Below are positions 54,153-64,000 of a stretch of 64,000 bases of DNA, piece by piece (position 1 is the stretch's first letter; every line of letters starts with the position of its first letter). The notes beneath the pieces were generated by a model, which made no database searches, was not told the DNA's origin, and saw only the letters and a program-made list of their open reading frames with translations. The stretch covers positions 25,042 to 89,041 of the forward strand of contig MNCI01034772.1 in assembly GCA_015680685.1 (NCBI GenBank), written 5' to 3'. Made by a program: the position numbers and the translations under genes. This stretch comes from Gnetum montanum (taxonomy: Eukaryota > Streptophyta > Gnetopsida > Gnetales > Gnetaceae).

Positions 54153-55426
54153 CTTAGCGCCAACCTAAAATTTGCATGCAAGTGTAAGGATAACAAAACC
54201 ATCAAAATTTTAAAAAGAGATAAAAAAGATAGAAAATCAAAAACATCACAAAACAAACAAATCCAAACTTGAAAGTAAACTATACTAATCTAAACATGAT
54301 TAAAATAACTATATCATCAAGAGAGAACTAGACGTGGGCCACCCTTACCACACCATCTTATTTAATTAAGATTAGATCATGTACTTCATAAATCATAACT
54401 TTAACTATATATATGTATATATATATACATACATACAAGGAATATAATTAAGATCTCTTTCCCAATCTTCTCACAAGGTAAAAGTCAAAACTATGTAAAC
54501 TAATTTGAGCACAAAACTTATGCCAAACTTAATGAGGAGGACAAACATATCTTAAATCATAGCTAGCCACAACTCTTGGATTTTTTTTTTTTTTTGGATT
54601 TTGGGGAAATAAGCTGAAAAAGGAGAATAGAGGCTAAGATGAGGATTGATGCTAGACCCCATCACACTCAAGAACTTATTACACTACCAATGAACATAGT
54701 CTTCATTTTTTTAAGGAAACTTTGCTCATGGTGTACTTTATTTTAAAAGTAGGAATTTCAACACAAGTTTGGCTGATTAGGCGCATTACCAAAAAACATG
54801 GTCCTTTCAAAAACTTTGCCCATGGTGTAGTTCAACCTTCGTGTATGTGCCTTTTAATTATGACATCATAGCAAGTCTTCTAGGTGGCTAAGGGTTCTCA
54901 AGTGGAGATGAACACACTTCACCCTACTGATTATAGGGTAGCCATGAATCATCACACTTGAGGGTTAGGACTTATAAAATGGAAAATGGAATTTTCCAAG
55001 GTCACCTAGTTATTAGGGCTAGCCATTCTCCAATGTCACCTATCCTACACTCACATGATCATGATGATTACATGATAAGTTAGCATAAATCTCATCCTCC
55101 ATAATCTAATATAACAAATAAAACTTAAACCTTGAAACATTAGGAAGAATCATAGAATTATTGAAATATATAATATAAAGAAGATTTTAAGTAATAGTAA
55201 TAAGATATATTATATAAAGCATTATGCTTACATTATTTTCCAATGGTGTTCTGATGAACCAATGCCTAGTAACTTAAATGACCATAATGATTATTAAAAT
55301 CATTTGAAAAGCAGAAATGAAACCAAAACCAATATGTTAAGAAGGAGACGATGGAAATGCATAGAAACTATGCAAATGCAACTATATATAAATGAAATGC
55401 ATGGCGAAGGGGAAGAAAACATGCAA
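54153..55426 (-). other. 3' untranslated region of element 3
   Basis: No coding frame. It includes the segment shared with element 4 (54700-55050), a TATATATAC/ACATACATAC patch (about 54400-54440) and T/A homopolymers. Next to the LTR lies 'ggttggcgctaag' instead of a clear polypurine run. Confidence 0.5.
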
Positions 55427-56540
55427 CTAAGAATCTACCAAGTGTCCACATGGGGCACCTGAGTAGAAATGCTTTAGATGAAATGCATTAAAATTCCTAT
55501 GTAACTTATGTCCTTGCAAATTAGTAATTTTGTACACATTGGGGCCAACAACGTCTGTAATATGGAATGGACCAGACCACATAGGAGAAAACTTAGTTTG
55601 AGGGCCAATCTAACTAGATGCTCTATTCCTCTTAAGGACCAAGTCGCCTACTTAAAACACTTTAGCTACATATTTCTTATCAAATCATTTTTTGATAATT
55701 TGTTGATGACTACACAGATTTCCAAGTTCTTTGACCCTTTTAAGCTTTGGATTTCAAATGTTGTATGTTTGTCATATTAGATGCTTGTCAATTGGTAAAT
55801 AGTCTAAGAAGAAATGAGATGTAGGATTTTGCAAATTCATTGGCAATATTGATTCTTGTCTCTACACTAAATCATATGGTGTAGTCTTGATTGATTCTTT
55901 ATAATGAACCCTATTTGCCCAAATTGCCCATTTTAGTTATTCATACCAAGTTCATGGGTTTTGGGCTATCATTTTATTAATTCCCTCTAATATAATTTTG
56001 TTGGAGGACTTAGCCAAACCATTACCCTATGGATAATATTCAGTTACTACCTTGATAATGATGTTATGATCTCTAGCCCAATCTATAAACTCTATGGAGA
56101 TGAATGCAGGTCTGTCGTCGACCAGTAAAGCATAAGGATAACCATACCTAGAGATTATATCATTTTCTAAGAAGCAAATAACCTCATGGGATGATGTGGT
56201 CTTAGTTGCTTTCACTTCTAACCAATGTGTGCAATAATCAGTGATTGTTAAGATAAATTTGTATAGGGTGTTAGACAAAGGATTGATCACTCCAATAAAA
56301 TCTAAAGCACATTGTGCAAATGGTCTAATTTCTATTATAGGCTGCAAAGGGGCTAAACTCTTAGGGTCTTTACCCTTAAATATTGGACATTGGATACAAG
56401 TTCTAACTAGGTTGTGAGCATCATTGATCATAGTAGATCAATGGTAACCAACCCTCATGATTTTATGAACTAACGAGCGATATCCTATATGTCCTTCCTT
56501 GTGGAGCTATTTTAGAGCATTGTTAGCTTGTTCTTGGTTC
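55427..56540 (-). pseudogene. integrase (element 3)
   Basis: Minus-strand frames give a zinc-finger end RTCIQC, core motifs CALDFIGVINPLSN, ITDYCTHWLEVKATKT and LVDDRPAFISIEFIDWARDH, then YYP-stop-GNGLAKSSNK. The catalytic Glu is Lys (AAG, 56009-56011 as given), one G-to-A step from GAG. The C-terminal GPF module reads KFSPMWSGPFHITDVVGPNV and HLKHFYSG, ending at TAG 55427-55429. Several TAG stops interrupt it. Integrase would insert the cDNA. Confidence 0.75.
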
Positions 56541-56800
56541 AAGCACTTAAGGTATATTCCTTAGAAATTCTTTCTGAATAGTTCACCACTTATTAGAGAA
56601 AATTTAGAACATTTTGATATAAAAAGCTTTCTCTTATATCTAGGTAAATCAGAGGGATAATGATGGAAGGTTAAATAAAATTTGATATCATCATACCATG
56701 GATCATACTATCAATTAGGAGCAAATGGAATATTATTTTACTCATCAATGGATAATATGTGAAGAGGAATTTATCCTTTATCTTTGGATGCATCGCAACT

Positions 56801-57245
56801 TTATGAAGTTGAACCTTTGGCAATTAGCTTGGCAAGATTAGTTCCTCTAACTAACTTGGCTACCTTCCATTGAATATCAAATTCTTGTAAGTTCATAACC
56901 CACTTAGTGCATTTCTTGTTGGGATCTTGTGATTTAGCTAAAGAAATGATGATTGGGTTAGGGACAATGACAAAAACCTTAGCGTTTAACAAGTAGTAGC
57001 AAAATTTCTTTAAGGCTTTAATTATAGCATACAATTTCTTCTCTATAGGTGAGTATTTTAATTCTACATTCTTTAAAGATGAAGACATGAAGGCTATGGA
57101 TCTCTCAACTTGATCGACTACATCTTAGGTTAAGACAGCAGTGGTAGTAACATTGCTAGAAAAAGCATATAAGTGGAAATCATTTTCATACCAAGGAGAA
57201 GCTAGGATAGGGGCATTTATTGTGACCTCTTTAATAGTAAGGAAG
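56801..57245 (-). pseudogene. RT connection and RNase H domain (element 3)
   Basis: Reads KRNAFLTIKEVTINAPILAS, FHLYAFSSNVTTTAVL, SIAFMSSSLKNVELKYSPIE and KKLYAIIKALKKFCYYLLNA. This is the gypsy pattern just after the RT thumb ('A-F-x-x-I-K...A-P-x-L-x-x-P', 'Y-S-x-x-E-K-x-x-x-A'). The segment downstream of 56801 to the zinc finger is not clearly readable. Confidence 0.7.
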
Positions 57246-57545
57246 GCATTCCTTTTGTCAAATATCTAGTGCATGCATGATCAACATCATTAAACTCATG
57301 TAGTAATTCAACCAGGCTTTGTCTTTCATCTAGATGTAAACAAATTCCTATTTTAACAAGGCATTGTCTTCCTTTCTTCTAAATCTAAATTATTTTGATC
57401 TCAACTAATATTTGCCAATTAGTATTTTTAGATAAGTCTATGGTATTAGTGTGTAAGTCATCAAATAATGCTTCCCTAACTGCTATTTCAGAAGATATTT
57501 TATTTAAGAGCACAACATCCTTTGATATATCTCATTGATCACTAA
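57246..57545 (-). pseudogene. RT N-terminal linker with palm deletion (element 3)
   Basis: A frame gives LVKIGICLHLDERQSLVELL and HEFNDV, the conserved lead-in to gypsy reverse transcriptase, then jumps near 57285 to the end of the RT (YLTK...). The whole palm with the YxDD box, roughly 0.8 kb, is deleted. Two close TAG stops precede it. Confidence 0.6.
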
Positions 57546-58066
57546 ATTCTCCTTTAGAAAATAGAAATTTACAAACATGGTTATCATCATCAAACACTTG
57601 AAAAGAAAAGACATTATTAGGGATAGAATAGGACTTCACCTTTTCAATAATAATTTCTAAATCCCAAGCATTGTGTTTAAACAGGACATCCAAAGTGGTG
57701 GCGATTTGGGCTAGCACATCAAGAATGTAATTTTCTTCTCTTAGTATATGTTCGATGGTTATGTGTTTGAACTTTTTGAAAAGTTTAACAATAAGAGATT
57801 TATATGCTTTCATGGTGACATCTTTATCATCAAAGGTTCCAGTAACTTGATTAACTATTAGTTGGAAGTCACTACAGATTTTAAGTTTGGATAAGTTGTA
57901 GTATTGAGCTAGCTTGATCCCATGTATAAGTGCTTTATATTCGACCATGTTGTTAGTCATAGGTTGTGTGAAATTGATAGCTTTTAGGATAGGAGCTTCA
58001 CCAGAAGGTATAAGCATTATTCCTGCTCCACATCCTTTCTTGGAAGAGGTACCATCGACTGTTAGT
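57546..58066 (-). pseudogene. RNase H-like (RVT_3) domain before RT (element 3)
   Basis: Reads VDGTSSKKGCGAGIMLIPSG, TNNMVEYKALIHGIKLAQYY, LKICSDFQLIVNQVTGTF and REENYILDVLAQIATTL. The four acidic positions of the RNase H fold (DG, VEY, SD, LD) are all present. It starts right after the protease linker and is followed by IPNNVFSFQVFDDD and the RT lead-in, so it precedes RT. In element 5 the equivalent domain follows the RT/RNase H. Confidence 0.7.
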
Positions 58067-59061
58067 ATTCAAGTATTTAAGTTAGTGATATCTAAAAAAT
58101 AGACCCTTTGATCAAGGTAACAATGATCATAATTGAAATTTGGCTCATCTTCTAATATTTTATTGTTTAGAATCTCACTTATGTCCTTATCATTTCCTAA
58201 TGGTGGTGGGTCATCGAAAAGAAAAGTTCTTTCATCATGTTGGTAGTATGGCAAAGTATCTTCATACACTTTTTCACACTCTTTAAAATCTTGATAATAT
58301 TGAGTAGAATACATGTATGCAAAAGGATTTATGCTTGGAGTTTCACCTATATTGTCATTCATCAAATATTCGTCAAGTCCTAGCTCAACCACTCCAACAA
58401 AAAGGTTGGTATTTTTATTTCCCAAAGATTTACTTTGTTGATTGAAAGTTGTTAACACTTGTTTATAAAAGGGTTCTCTTGGTAAAATCATATATTTAGA
58501 TTTTCGTTTGATAGGGATTAACAGTTCTAAGAAATCTAACCTAAAGAAGCCCCGAAATTTGGCTCCAAAAGTCCTAGATAAGAGCACACCATAAGTGGGT
58601 GACATATCAACTACTAAGATATTTGTGTAACATGTAAATGTAGGGTATTGTTTAAGTTGAACTTTCACTTCTTTTAATAACCCCAATACAGGTATATCAG
58701 ATCCATTGAGCTGAATCACATTTTTCATTTGGGGCATCATTTGTGCTCCTAAAGCCTTACATACCTCGAGTAACATGACACTACTAGGTGTGCTAGAATC
58801 CATCAAACAATTATGGATATTCTTTCCTAAAATAATTAATGTTGTTAGAAAATGAGGTTGATCTTTCTTGCTTGACATGGAATTGTTTACATTCTGTATT
58901 GATAATACGTTATGACTTTCTACGAAGTGAACTTGTCTTTCGAAGGTTGGGGATTTTCTTTTATCGATCTTAGGTGTATGAACTATATTCTGAATCACCT
59001 CTTTCATTTCATTAAAATGTAAAAGGTCATACATTGAAATGTTGGCTTTAATTTTCTTCAA
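58067..59061 (-). pseudogene. protease and linker (element 3)
   Basis: A 330-codon open stretch. NISMYDLLHF is at the start, then the retropepsin site NCLMDSSTPSSVMLLEVCKA. The active-site Gly is Ser (AGC, 58792-58794 as given), one G-to-A step from GGC, while the catalytic Asp (58798-58800) remains. Further on are NILVVDMSPTYGVLLSRTFG and AKFRGFFRLDFLELLIPIK, which follow the protease in this lineage, and an acidic linker. With the Gly lost it is probably inactive. Confidence 0.75.
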
Positions 59062-59069
59062 ATTCTCAA

Positions 59070-60596
59070 CTAGATTGTAAGTCTTATGTTCATCTTTGGC
59101 TTCATGTTGAGGTGGAGTTCTTCTAAGTATAGAAGGGGAGATTGGTTGTTGTGGGTGTTTGCTTGAGATGGTCTAGTTTGATTACTTGTGTTATCTTGAC
59201 TAGGAGCTCTTCCATTTGAAGGAGTATAAGGATCATTCCTAGTTTGTTGTTGTGTGTTGTTCATAATGTCACTAAGTCTATAGTAGTGAGCGTTATGTGG
59301 ATTGGGATTGCTCACCATAATTTGTTTCAATGAGAGAACTTCTTCATTTTCGGTTTCATGAGGTGCATTAAGGACCATAATAGAGGTTTTCTCATTTTGT
59401 TGACTCTAGGCATTGTCATCATATAGTGTTAAAAATTGAGAACAAGTTTTCTCAGAATGTTGCCTAGTGTTATGGAGACGACAATAATCATCATTGATTA
59501 ATGTACTTAGCTTTTCAGGTTGTATAGAAACCTTGTTGTTGTTTTGCTTTAATTCAAATACTTAATTTGAAAGTTTTTGAAGTGAAGTGAATATCTAGGT
59601 TATTTTATTTTGAGTTTGAGTTGGGGGTTCAACAGGATCAGATATCCCATTTGGTTTTATGATGGATTGAATTAAGGCCTTCGATTGATAATCATTCAAA
59701 CTAGTGTTAGGTGGTAGAAATGAAGAAGATGTTGAACTCTAAAAATAATTGTTTGAAGGTTGAGTCATTTGAATGGAAGTGGAAGTTTGAAACATAATAT
59801 TGTTCATTGGGAAAGTTGGTGAAGGTAGAGGACTAGGTTACATAGGGTTGCTAATGCTCATCATGCCAAATTAGGTTTGAATGCTGTTCATGAGGGTAAT
59901 TTGTTCTAACTCAATTGTTCTAGCCATTTCTCCCTATATTTCTATTATGTTGGGATCAAATTTGATGACATAAGTGAAGAATGGATCAATGGTGGACAAG
60001 TAAAAATTAAGGATGCTACCAAGTTCTGGGGGAGTCTAATTTGGCACATAGGCAAGTTGATGTAGGAATCTTAAGTTGTAGTCATAGACATTTTCCCTAA
60101 GTATTTTTCTTAAGCTTGTGAAATTGCTTGATGCTATTTCTGGGCTAGTGAACTTGTCAAACTAAAGTAAGAACGTATTTTTGAATTTTTTTCATGAGTT
60201 GATGGAGGCATTAGGGAGCATAAAAAACCATTAGGTAGCTTTGCTCCTAAAAGTTGTCACAAACACCCTACATGCTATATCATTTTGTACAATGTTATGA
60301 ATCCCTAGTAAGGTTTTAAAACATTGTATATGTTGGTGAGAATTACTAGTAGGGATTGTGGGATCGAAGAACAAATTTATGTTCTAAAGTGATTTTGGGA
60401 TGTCATGATAGTTGGTGAAGTTAAAGGGGTTGCTCACCAAGGAAGCTGGGCGTTGATTGACTACCATCCTAGTCCAAATTCTCTTGGAAATAGAACTTTG
60501 GAAATGTGAAGCTCGTTGCTTCCTTAACGTAAAGTGATGGGTACTTGGTAGGTTAGGGGTAGAGATAAATGATTCTTGTTATGAGGGTTCTCTCAT
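59070..60596 (-). pseudogene. gag (element 3)
   Basis: Frame starts at ATG 60596. The core shows SNSHQHIQCFKTLLGIHNI, CRVFVTTFRSKAT, LPNASINS, KKFKNTFLL, FDKFTSPEIASSNFTSLRKI and YDYNLRFLHQLAYVPN, the retrotransposon gag (PF03732-type) domain. A Gln/Asn/Ser/Pro-rich region follows, with a knuckle-like CRLHNTRQHSEKTC (about 59490-59450). Stops fall where Trp and Gln are expected. A frameshift near 59100-59130 separates it from the protease frame. Confidence 0.7.
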
Positions 60597-61104
60597 AAAA
60601 CAAGAATCATAGCATATAAATGTTAAAATAAAACTATAAAATTAAGTAAAATGAAAAAAAGTATATTGAAATAATAATATTTTTTCAGAAAAAAACACTA
60701 AAACATTCTATATAAGGAAAAAAAAATTTAAAGAAATAAATGCATGAAATTAGAATATTTATAAAATTTAAGAGGAAAATAGTGAAATGCAAAATTTCAA
60801 AAAAATAAATTTAAAACTGAATGAGTAATAAAACCAACTTACCAAAGTTAGGACTTAGGTAAGGATCGCTAAAATCAAAACTGGGAAAAGAAGGTTTAGG
60901 GTTTTGAAAATGATAATTTTTAGGAAAGAGGAAACATCAATTTTTCCATAGAAAATAGTAAATAAAGGATTCAAAGACAAGAGTTTTCAATAGAAAGCAC
61001 AAGAAAATAAAATTCAAGGGAAACAATAGGATCAGGAACAAGAAAAATGACAAGAAAAACTAATATTTCAGAAAATGGAAAAACAAAGGCTAGAAAAAAA
61101 ATAA
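60597..61104 (-). other. leader between primer site and gag (element 3)
   Basis: AT-rich untranslated leader on the minus strand. The frame at 60971-61159 is hydrophobic and crosses the LTR edge; I do not treat it as a gene. Confidence 0.45.
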
Positions 61105-61121
61105 CCCTCCTTCTAGCATCA
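61105..61121 (-). other. primer-binding site of element 3
   Basis: The minus strand reads TGATGCTAGAAGGAGGG six bases after the LTR end. It differs from TGGCGCTAGAAGGAGGG, a primer-site sequence I recall from plant gypsy elements, by one G-to-A and one C-to-T change. It fixes orientation and the LTR boundary. Confidence 0.6.
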
Positions 61122-61127
61122 AAAAGG

Positions 61128-62980
61128 TGTTGACATGTAAATTTTGGATGCACCAACACTAGAAAAACTCATTTGAGGAGACTATTACCTAGGGCACCTC
61201 CCATATGGGTACAAAAATGCAGAAATAGTCTTAGTTGGAGAGGGCTATGTGACGTTTCAAAAAAAAAGGTACATTAAACTAAAAAATTAAGAGGATTTAA
61301 ATTGAATAACTATTTTGAATTCCAAGACTTAGTGAAAATATAGTAACTAGTAAGTTTAAATTTTTTTCTACTCTCTCACTATTGCCACTGATTTGTGTTG
61401 TCTCATCATATCAAACACTACCACAACTGCCACTACTTGTAGCCATCGAGAGAGGGAGAGAGAGAGATCTATTCCACCACTAATCATCATAATTCACATG
61501 AATTTCATGTGCTGTTCACATTCCTATCATGTGCTATTGTAAAGAGAGGGGAGAGTGAGATCTATCCACTACTCCATCAGCCACCCATACCACTACCATT
61601 GTTGTCTGCTAATCGCAACATCAACTCTTGCTACTGAGGAGTAGACTTGTTGCACACTACCGCCGTTAATTGCAACATGTAGTTTGGAGCTACCACTACC
61701 AAATACCATGCCACATGAGCCACTACTAACTACCATGCACGCACCACTACTGATGAGCACGTGTAGCTGCTATTACTGGTGTTGGTCACTGTCCACATGT
61801 AGTGTGTGTCATGTGCTTGCTAGCTAGTGAGCACATAAAATGCCATTGGGAGAGCTTGCAAAATGTGTCCATCGTTCGTGCACTTCTTCTACCACATCTA
61901 TTGTCTAGGGCTATGCATTAAATGTCTAAGGTTGCTACTCTACCACATGTATTGTCTACCATGCACAAGATGCTATCATTGTAGTTCATGGCTCTATCCA
62001 CTGCCATCCACCACTACACCATGCATCACCTCCACTGCCAAGAGAGGGAGATAAAGGCAAGGAGGCCAATGGTTCAAGTTGTTGCTAGTTGTCCAAGGAA
62101 GAGGAGGCCTGAGATTTGATATGCGAAAGAAAAAGAAACCATCATCTACTGGTTTCCTAGTTGGAGAGGGGAGTCATTGATGGATCCATGTAGTAGGTCA
62201 TAGCCTTCGTTTATAGTTTCTTATTGATAGTGTGCCACCCTTTTGTTGTAGTTACGTCGATGCTCATACTTAAAACATTTGTCACTTTCTCTAGCACCAT
62301 CACATTCGCCCACTGTTACGTAACTACCGTAATGCCCAAGACCACCACATCATCCACCACCTAAGACATTATGTCATGTAATGCTCATTTCCCTACTTCC
62401 AAGCACCAAAATGGGAGGGTTATAAGCATAAATAATATAATTACACTCTAAACAATTTTTATTTAGTTTTTCCTTTTTTTCTAAGAAACAATTTTTTTGT
62501 TTTTCAAATAAAGAATCATTATCCATGCAACAAGCTTTGAACCCAGTAAATGAAGCTACAAAGCTAGGAGCCAATCTTCTGAGCTATAACTTGTGCTCGT
62601 TAAGAGAATAATTCGAACATAAAAATTCATTGACACCTTTTTCTACTTCTAGAAAAGCTATCCTAATTCATAGAGCTGACTAAAAAATGACATACACACA
62701 AAATATTTTACATGGGTTAAAAGGTAACTTTAAATCATAGGAATATTTTAAGATGTAAAGGTATAATGGTCAAACATGAAGTAATGATTTCAACATAGAG
62801 GGAGACAACATGACTTAAGATATACAACCTTGGGATACATTATATACTATACTTATCATTGTTGAAGAATAAATGCCTATCGATGAAGATAGAAAACTAA
62901 TAAAACCTTTTAATTTTCATGGTATTCAAACTTATTTAAACATGGCCCCATGCCTAGCATGGGCGAGGTTGACATCAACA
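61128..62980 (-). repeat. 5' LTR of element 3 (1,853 bp)
   Basis: Begins TGTTGATGTCAACC and ends TTTACATGTCAACA on the minus strand, giving an inverted TGTTGA/TCAACA terminus. It contains the SINE (62465-62605), a CACGTG box (61758-61763) and GA-rich patches. 61680-62980 matches 52846-54152. Most CpG sites seen in that copy appear here as TG or CA. Confidence 0.75.
62465..62605 (-). mobile_element. tRNA-derived SINE, second copy
   Basis: A box TAGCTCAGAAGATTGG (62586-62571) and a decayed B box GGGTTCAAAGCT (62544-62533), with an A-rich tail to about 62465. It lies at the same position in this LTR as 53629-53770 in the other. Confidence 0.6.
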
Positions 62981-62999
62981 GATGCAAAAGTTGATTCTC

Positions 63000-64000
63000 C
63001 ATTTCCTTTAGTATGATACTCTTCAAATAGGCATGAGGAAAAAAGTGCATTCATCGAAAATGTGAGAGATGGCATAACTCTTCTTGTAATTTTTTATTAC
63101 ATAAGAAAGACACCTTTAATTTAGGTGTAGCATTTTAAAGAATCATTGCAACTTGGCTTGAAAATGGATCAGGTAGGTAGAAAACTACCTATAGTATATA
63201 AATGTCAAATATTTGGCTTACTTTAACTAGTGGTTCATCATAAATGGAATAAAGGAACTAAGAACATAATGATGTTTACAACCTTGTTTGAAACTATAGA
63301 ACTTTTAAACATGGAATATCTTGTATAAGGAAATGATAATGTTTACAACCTTGTTTGAAACTGTAAAATCTTTAAGCATGGAATCACTTATATAAGGAAT
63401 GATCATATTAACCTAAAAATATCTTGGTTCTATCTATAGATTTTTGTAACTTATTTGGATGTAAAACTTTCTTCCTTGGGATATTTAGATAGCTTATTTT
63501 GAAAATCCTATATTTTATATATAGATTAAGAAAAGTGGCTAATAATTTTGGCTTTGATTATGGTTACTTTCCTTTTTAGCTTTGATATGAAAATTCTAGA
63601 GAGCATCATGATTAGCCTTTTAAGATGGATAAATTTTAATGAGTCAATGAAAGATTGGTTAACATGGTAGACATCATACTTATCTTAAAATCATAAATAT
63701 TTAAAATGCTTTGGTAGTTTGGTTGTAAATTAACTAGTAAAATTCTAATCTATAAATATTTAAAATAAATGATTAAAATGTATTGGTAGTTTGATTGTAA
63801 ATTAACTACTAAAATTCTAATCTATTAATAATTAAAAGGGTAAGAAAACCCCAAGTACAAGTACCTTTTACAATAGAAAAAATGCATTGTTTATATGATG
63901 AGGGAACATGTGATCAACTTATGTAATTGAACATTTTTGGTATAAATTTTAATAAGAGATATCATAAATGTAATAGGTATAATATATAATTGTAAAAATT
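63000..64000. repeat. AT-rich DNA with two short tandem duplications
   Basis: 'gtttacaaccttgtttgaaact' occurs at 63274 and 63341 (period 67 bp). 'ttggtagtttgRttgtaaattaact' occurs at 63711 and 63783 (period 72 bp). Nothing else is recognisable on either strand. Confidence 0.55.

Larger units (their letters stand above)
52846..62980 (-). mobile_element. Element 3: Ty3/gypsy element with RNase H-like domain before RT
   Basis: Minus-strand element about 10.1 kb long: 5' LTR (61128-62980), primer site, gag, protease, an RNase H-like domain, the start of RT (palm deleted), RNase H, integrase, 3' untranslated region and a truncated LTR (52846-54152). LTR ends are TGTTGA...TCAACA. The gag-protease part has one clear frameshift, near 59100-59130, and many TAG stops. 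It lacks a chromodomain, consistent with the Tat/Athila branch. Confidence 0.75.

Overview
The window is about 64 kb of AT-rich plant nuclear DNA made almost entirely of layered, decayed retrotransposons. I found no intact host gene. Ty3/gypsy elements of the Tat/Athila type, plant L1-type LINEs with a DUF4283 ORF1, a tRNA-derived SINE and very old insertions that still persist suggest a seed plant with a large genome, possibly a gymnosperm. That placement is inference. Two single Ns and a 90-N run show it is a draft assembly.

Left part (1-23 kb). An old gypsy gag-protease relic (3.6-4.1 kb, resuming at 14.2-16.3 kb) was split by a 10 kb LTR element. I call this element 1 (4108-14171). It has paired LTRs ending TGATAA...TTATCA or decayed forms, a tRNA-Asp-type primer site and a target duplication GTCTT/GTCTC. 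It kept gag, protease and a large third ORF but has no recognisable reverse transcriptase or integrase. Element 2 (minus strand, 16762-23230) is the 3' half of a relative: integrase tail, T-rich tract, palindrome plus TATA module, the same third ORF, and 3' LTR.

Middle (23-44 kb). A degenerate nine-unit satellite of about 187 bp (23.3-25.0 kb) is followed by unassigned AT-rich DNA. Next come two tandem Copia-like LTR units (29.8-31.9 kb) and a decayed Tat-type pol (element 5, plus strand, 32.7-35.9 kb). A GC-rich LINE (LINE-1, minus strand, 36033-41126) interrupts element 5. A solo LTR related to elements 1 and 2 lies at 42352-43214.

Right part (44-64 kb). LINE-2 (plus strand, about 44758-50640) sits inside the second copy of a 752-bp direct repeat. 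It is frame-intact over nearly 5 kb and broken only by stop codons that single C-to-T or G-to-A changes explain. A truncated gypsy copy (element 4, plus strand) then abuts, 3' end to 3' end, a longer relative (element 3, minus strand, 52846-62980). Element 3 has gag, protease, an RNase H-like domain placed before the reverse transcriptase, RNase H, integrase and a 1.85-kb 5' LTR carrying a SINE.

How the parts work together. These are mostly dead replicative cassettes. The signals most worth following are: 22-bp palindromes that start 18-22 bp upstream of TATA boxes in LTRs and again inside element 2 ahead of its third ORF, with base changes that keep the symmetry; the conserved, unidentified coiled-coil third ORF; and the ATGA stop/start overlap shared by both LINEs.
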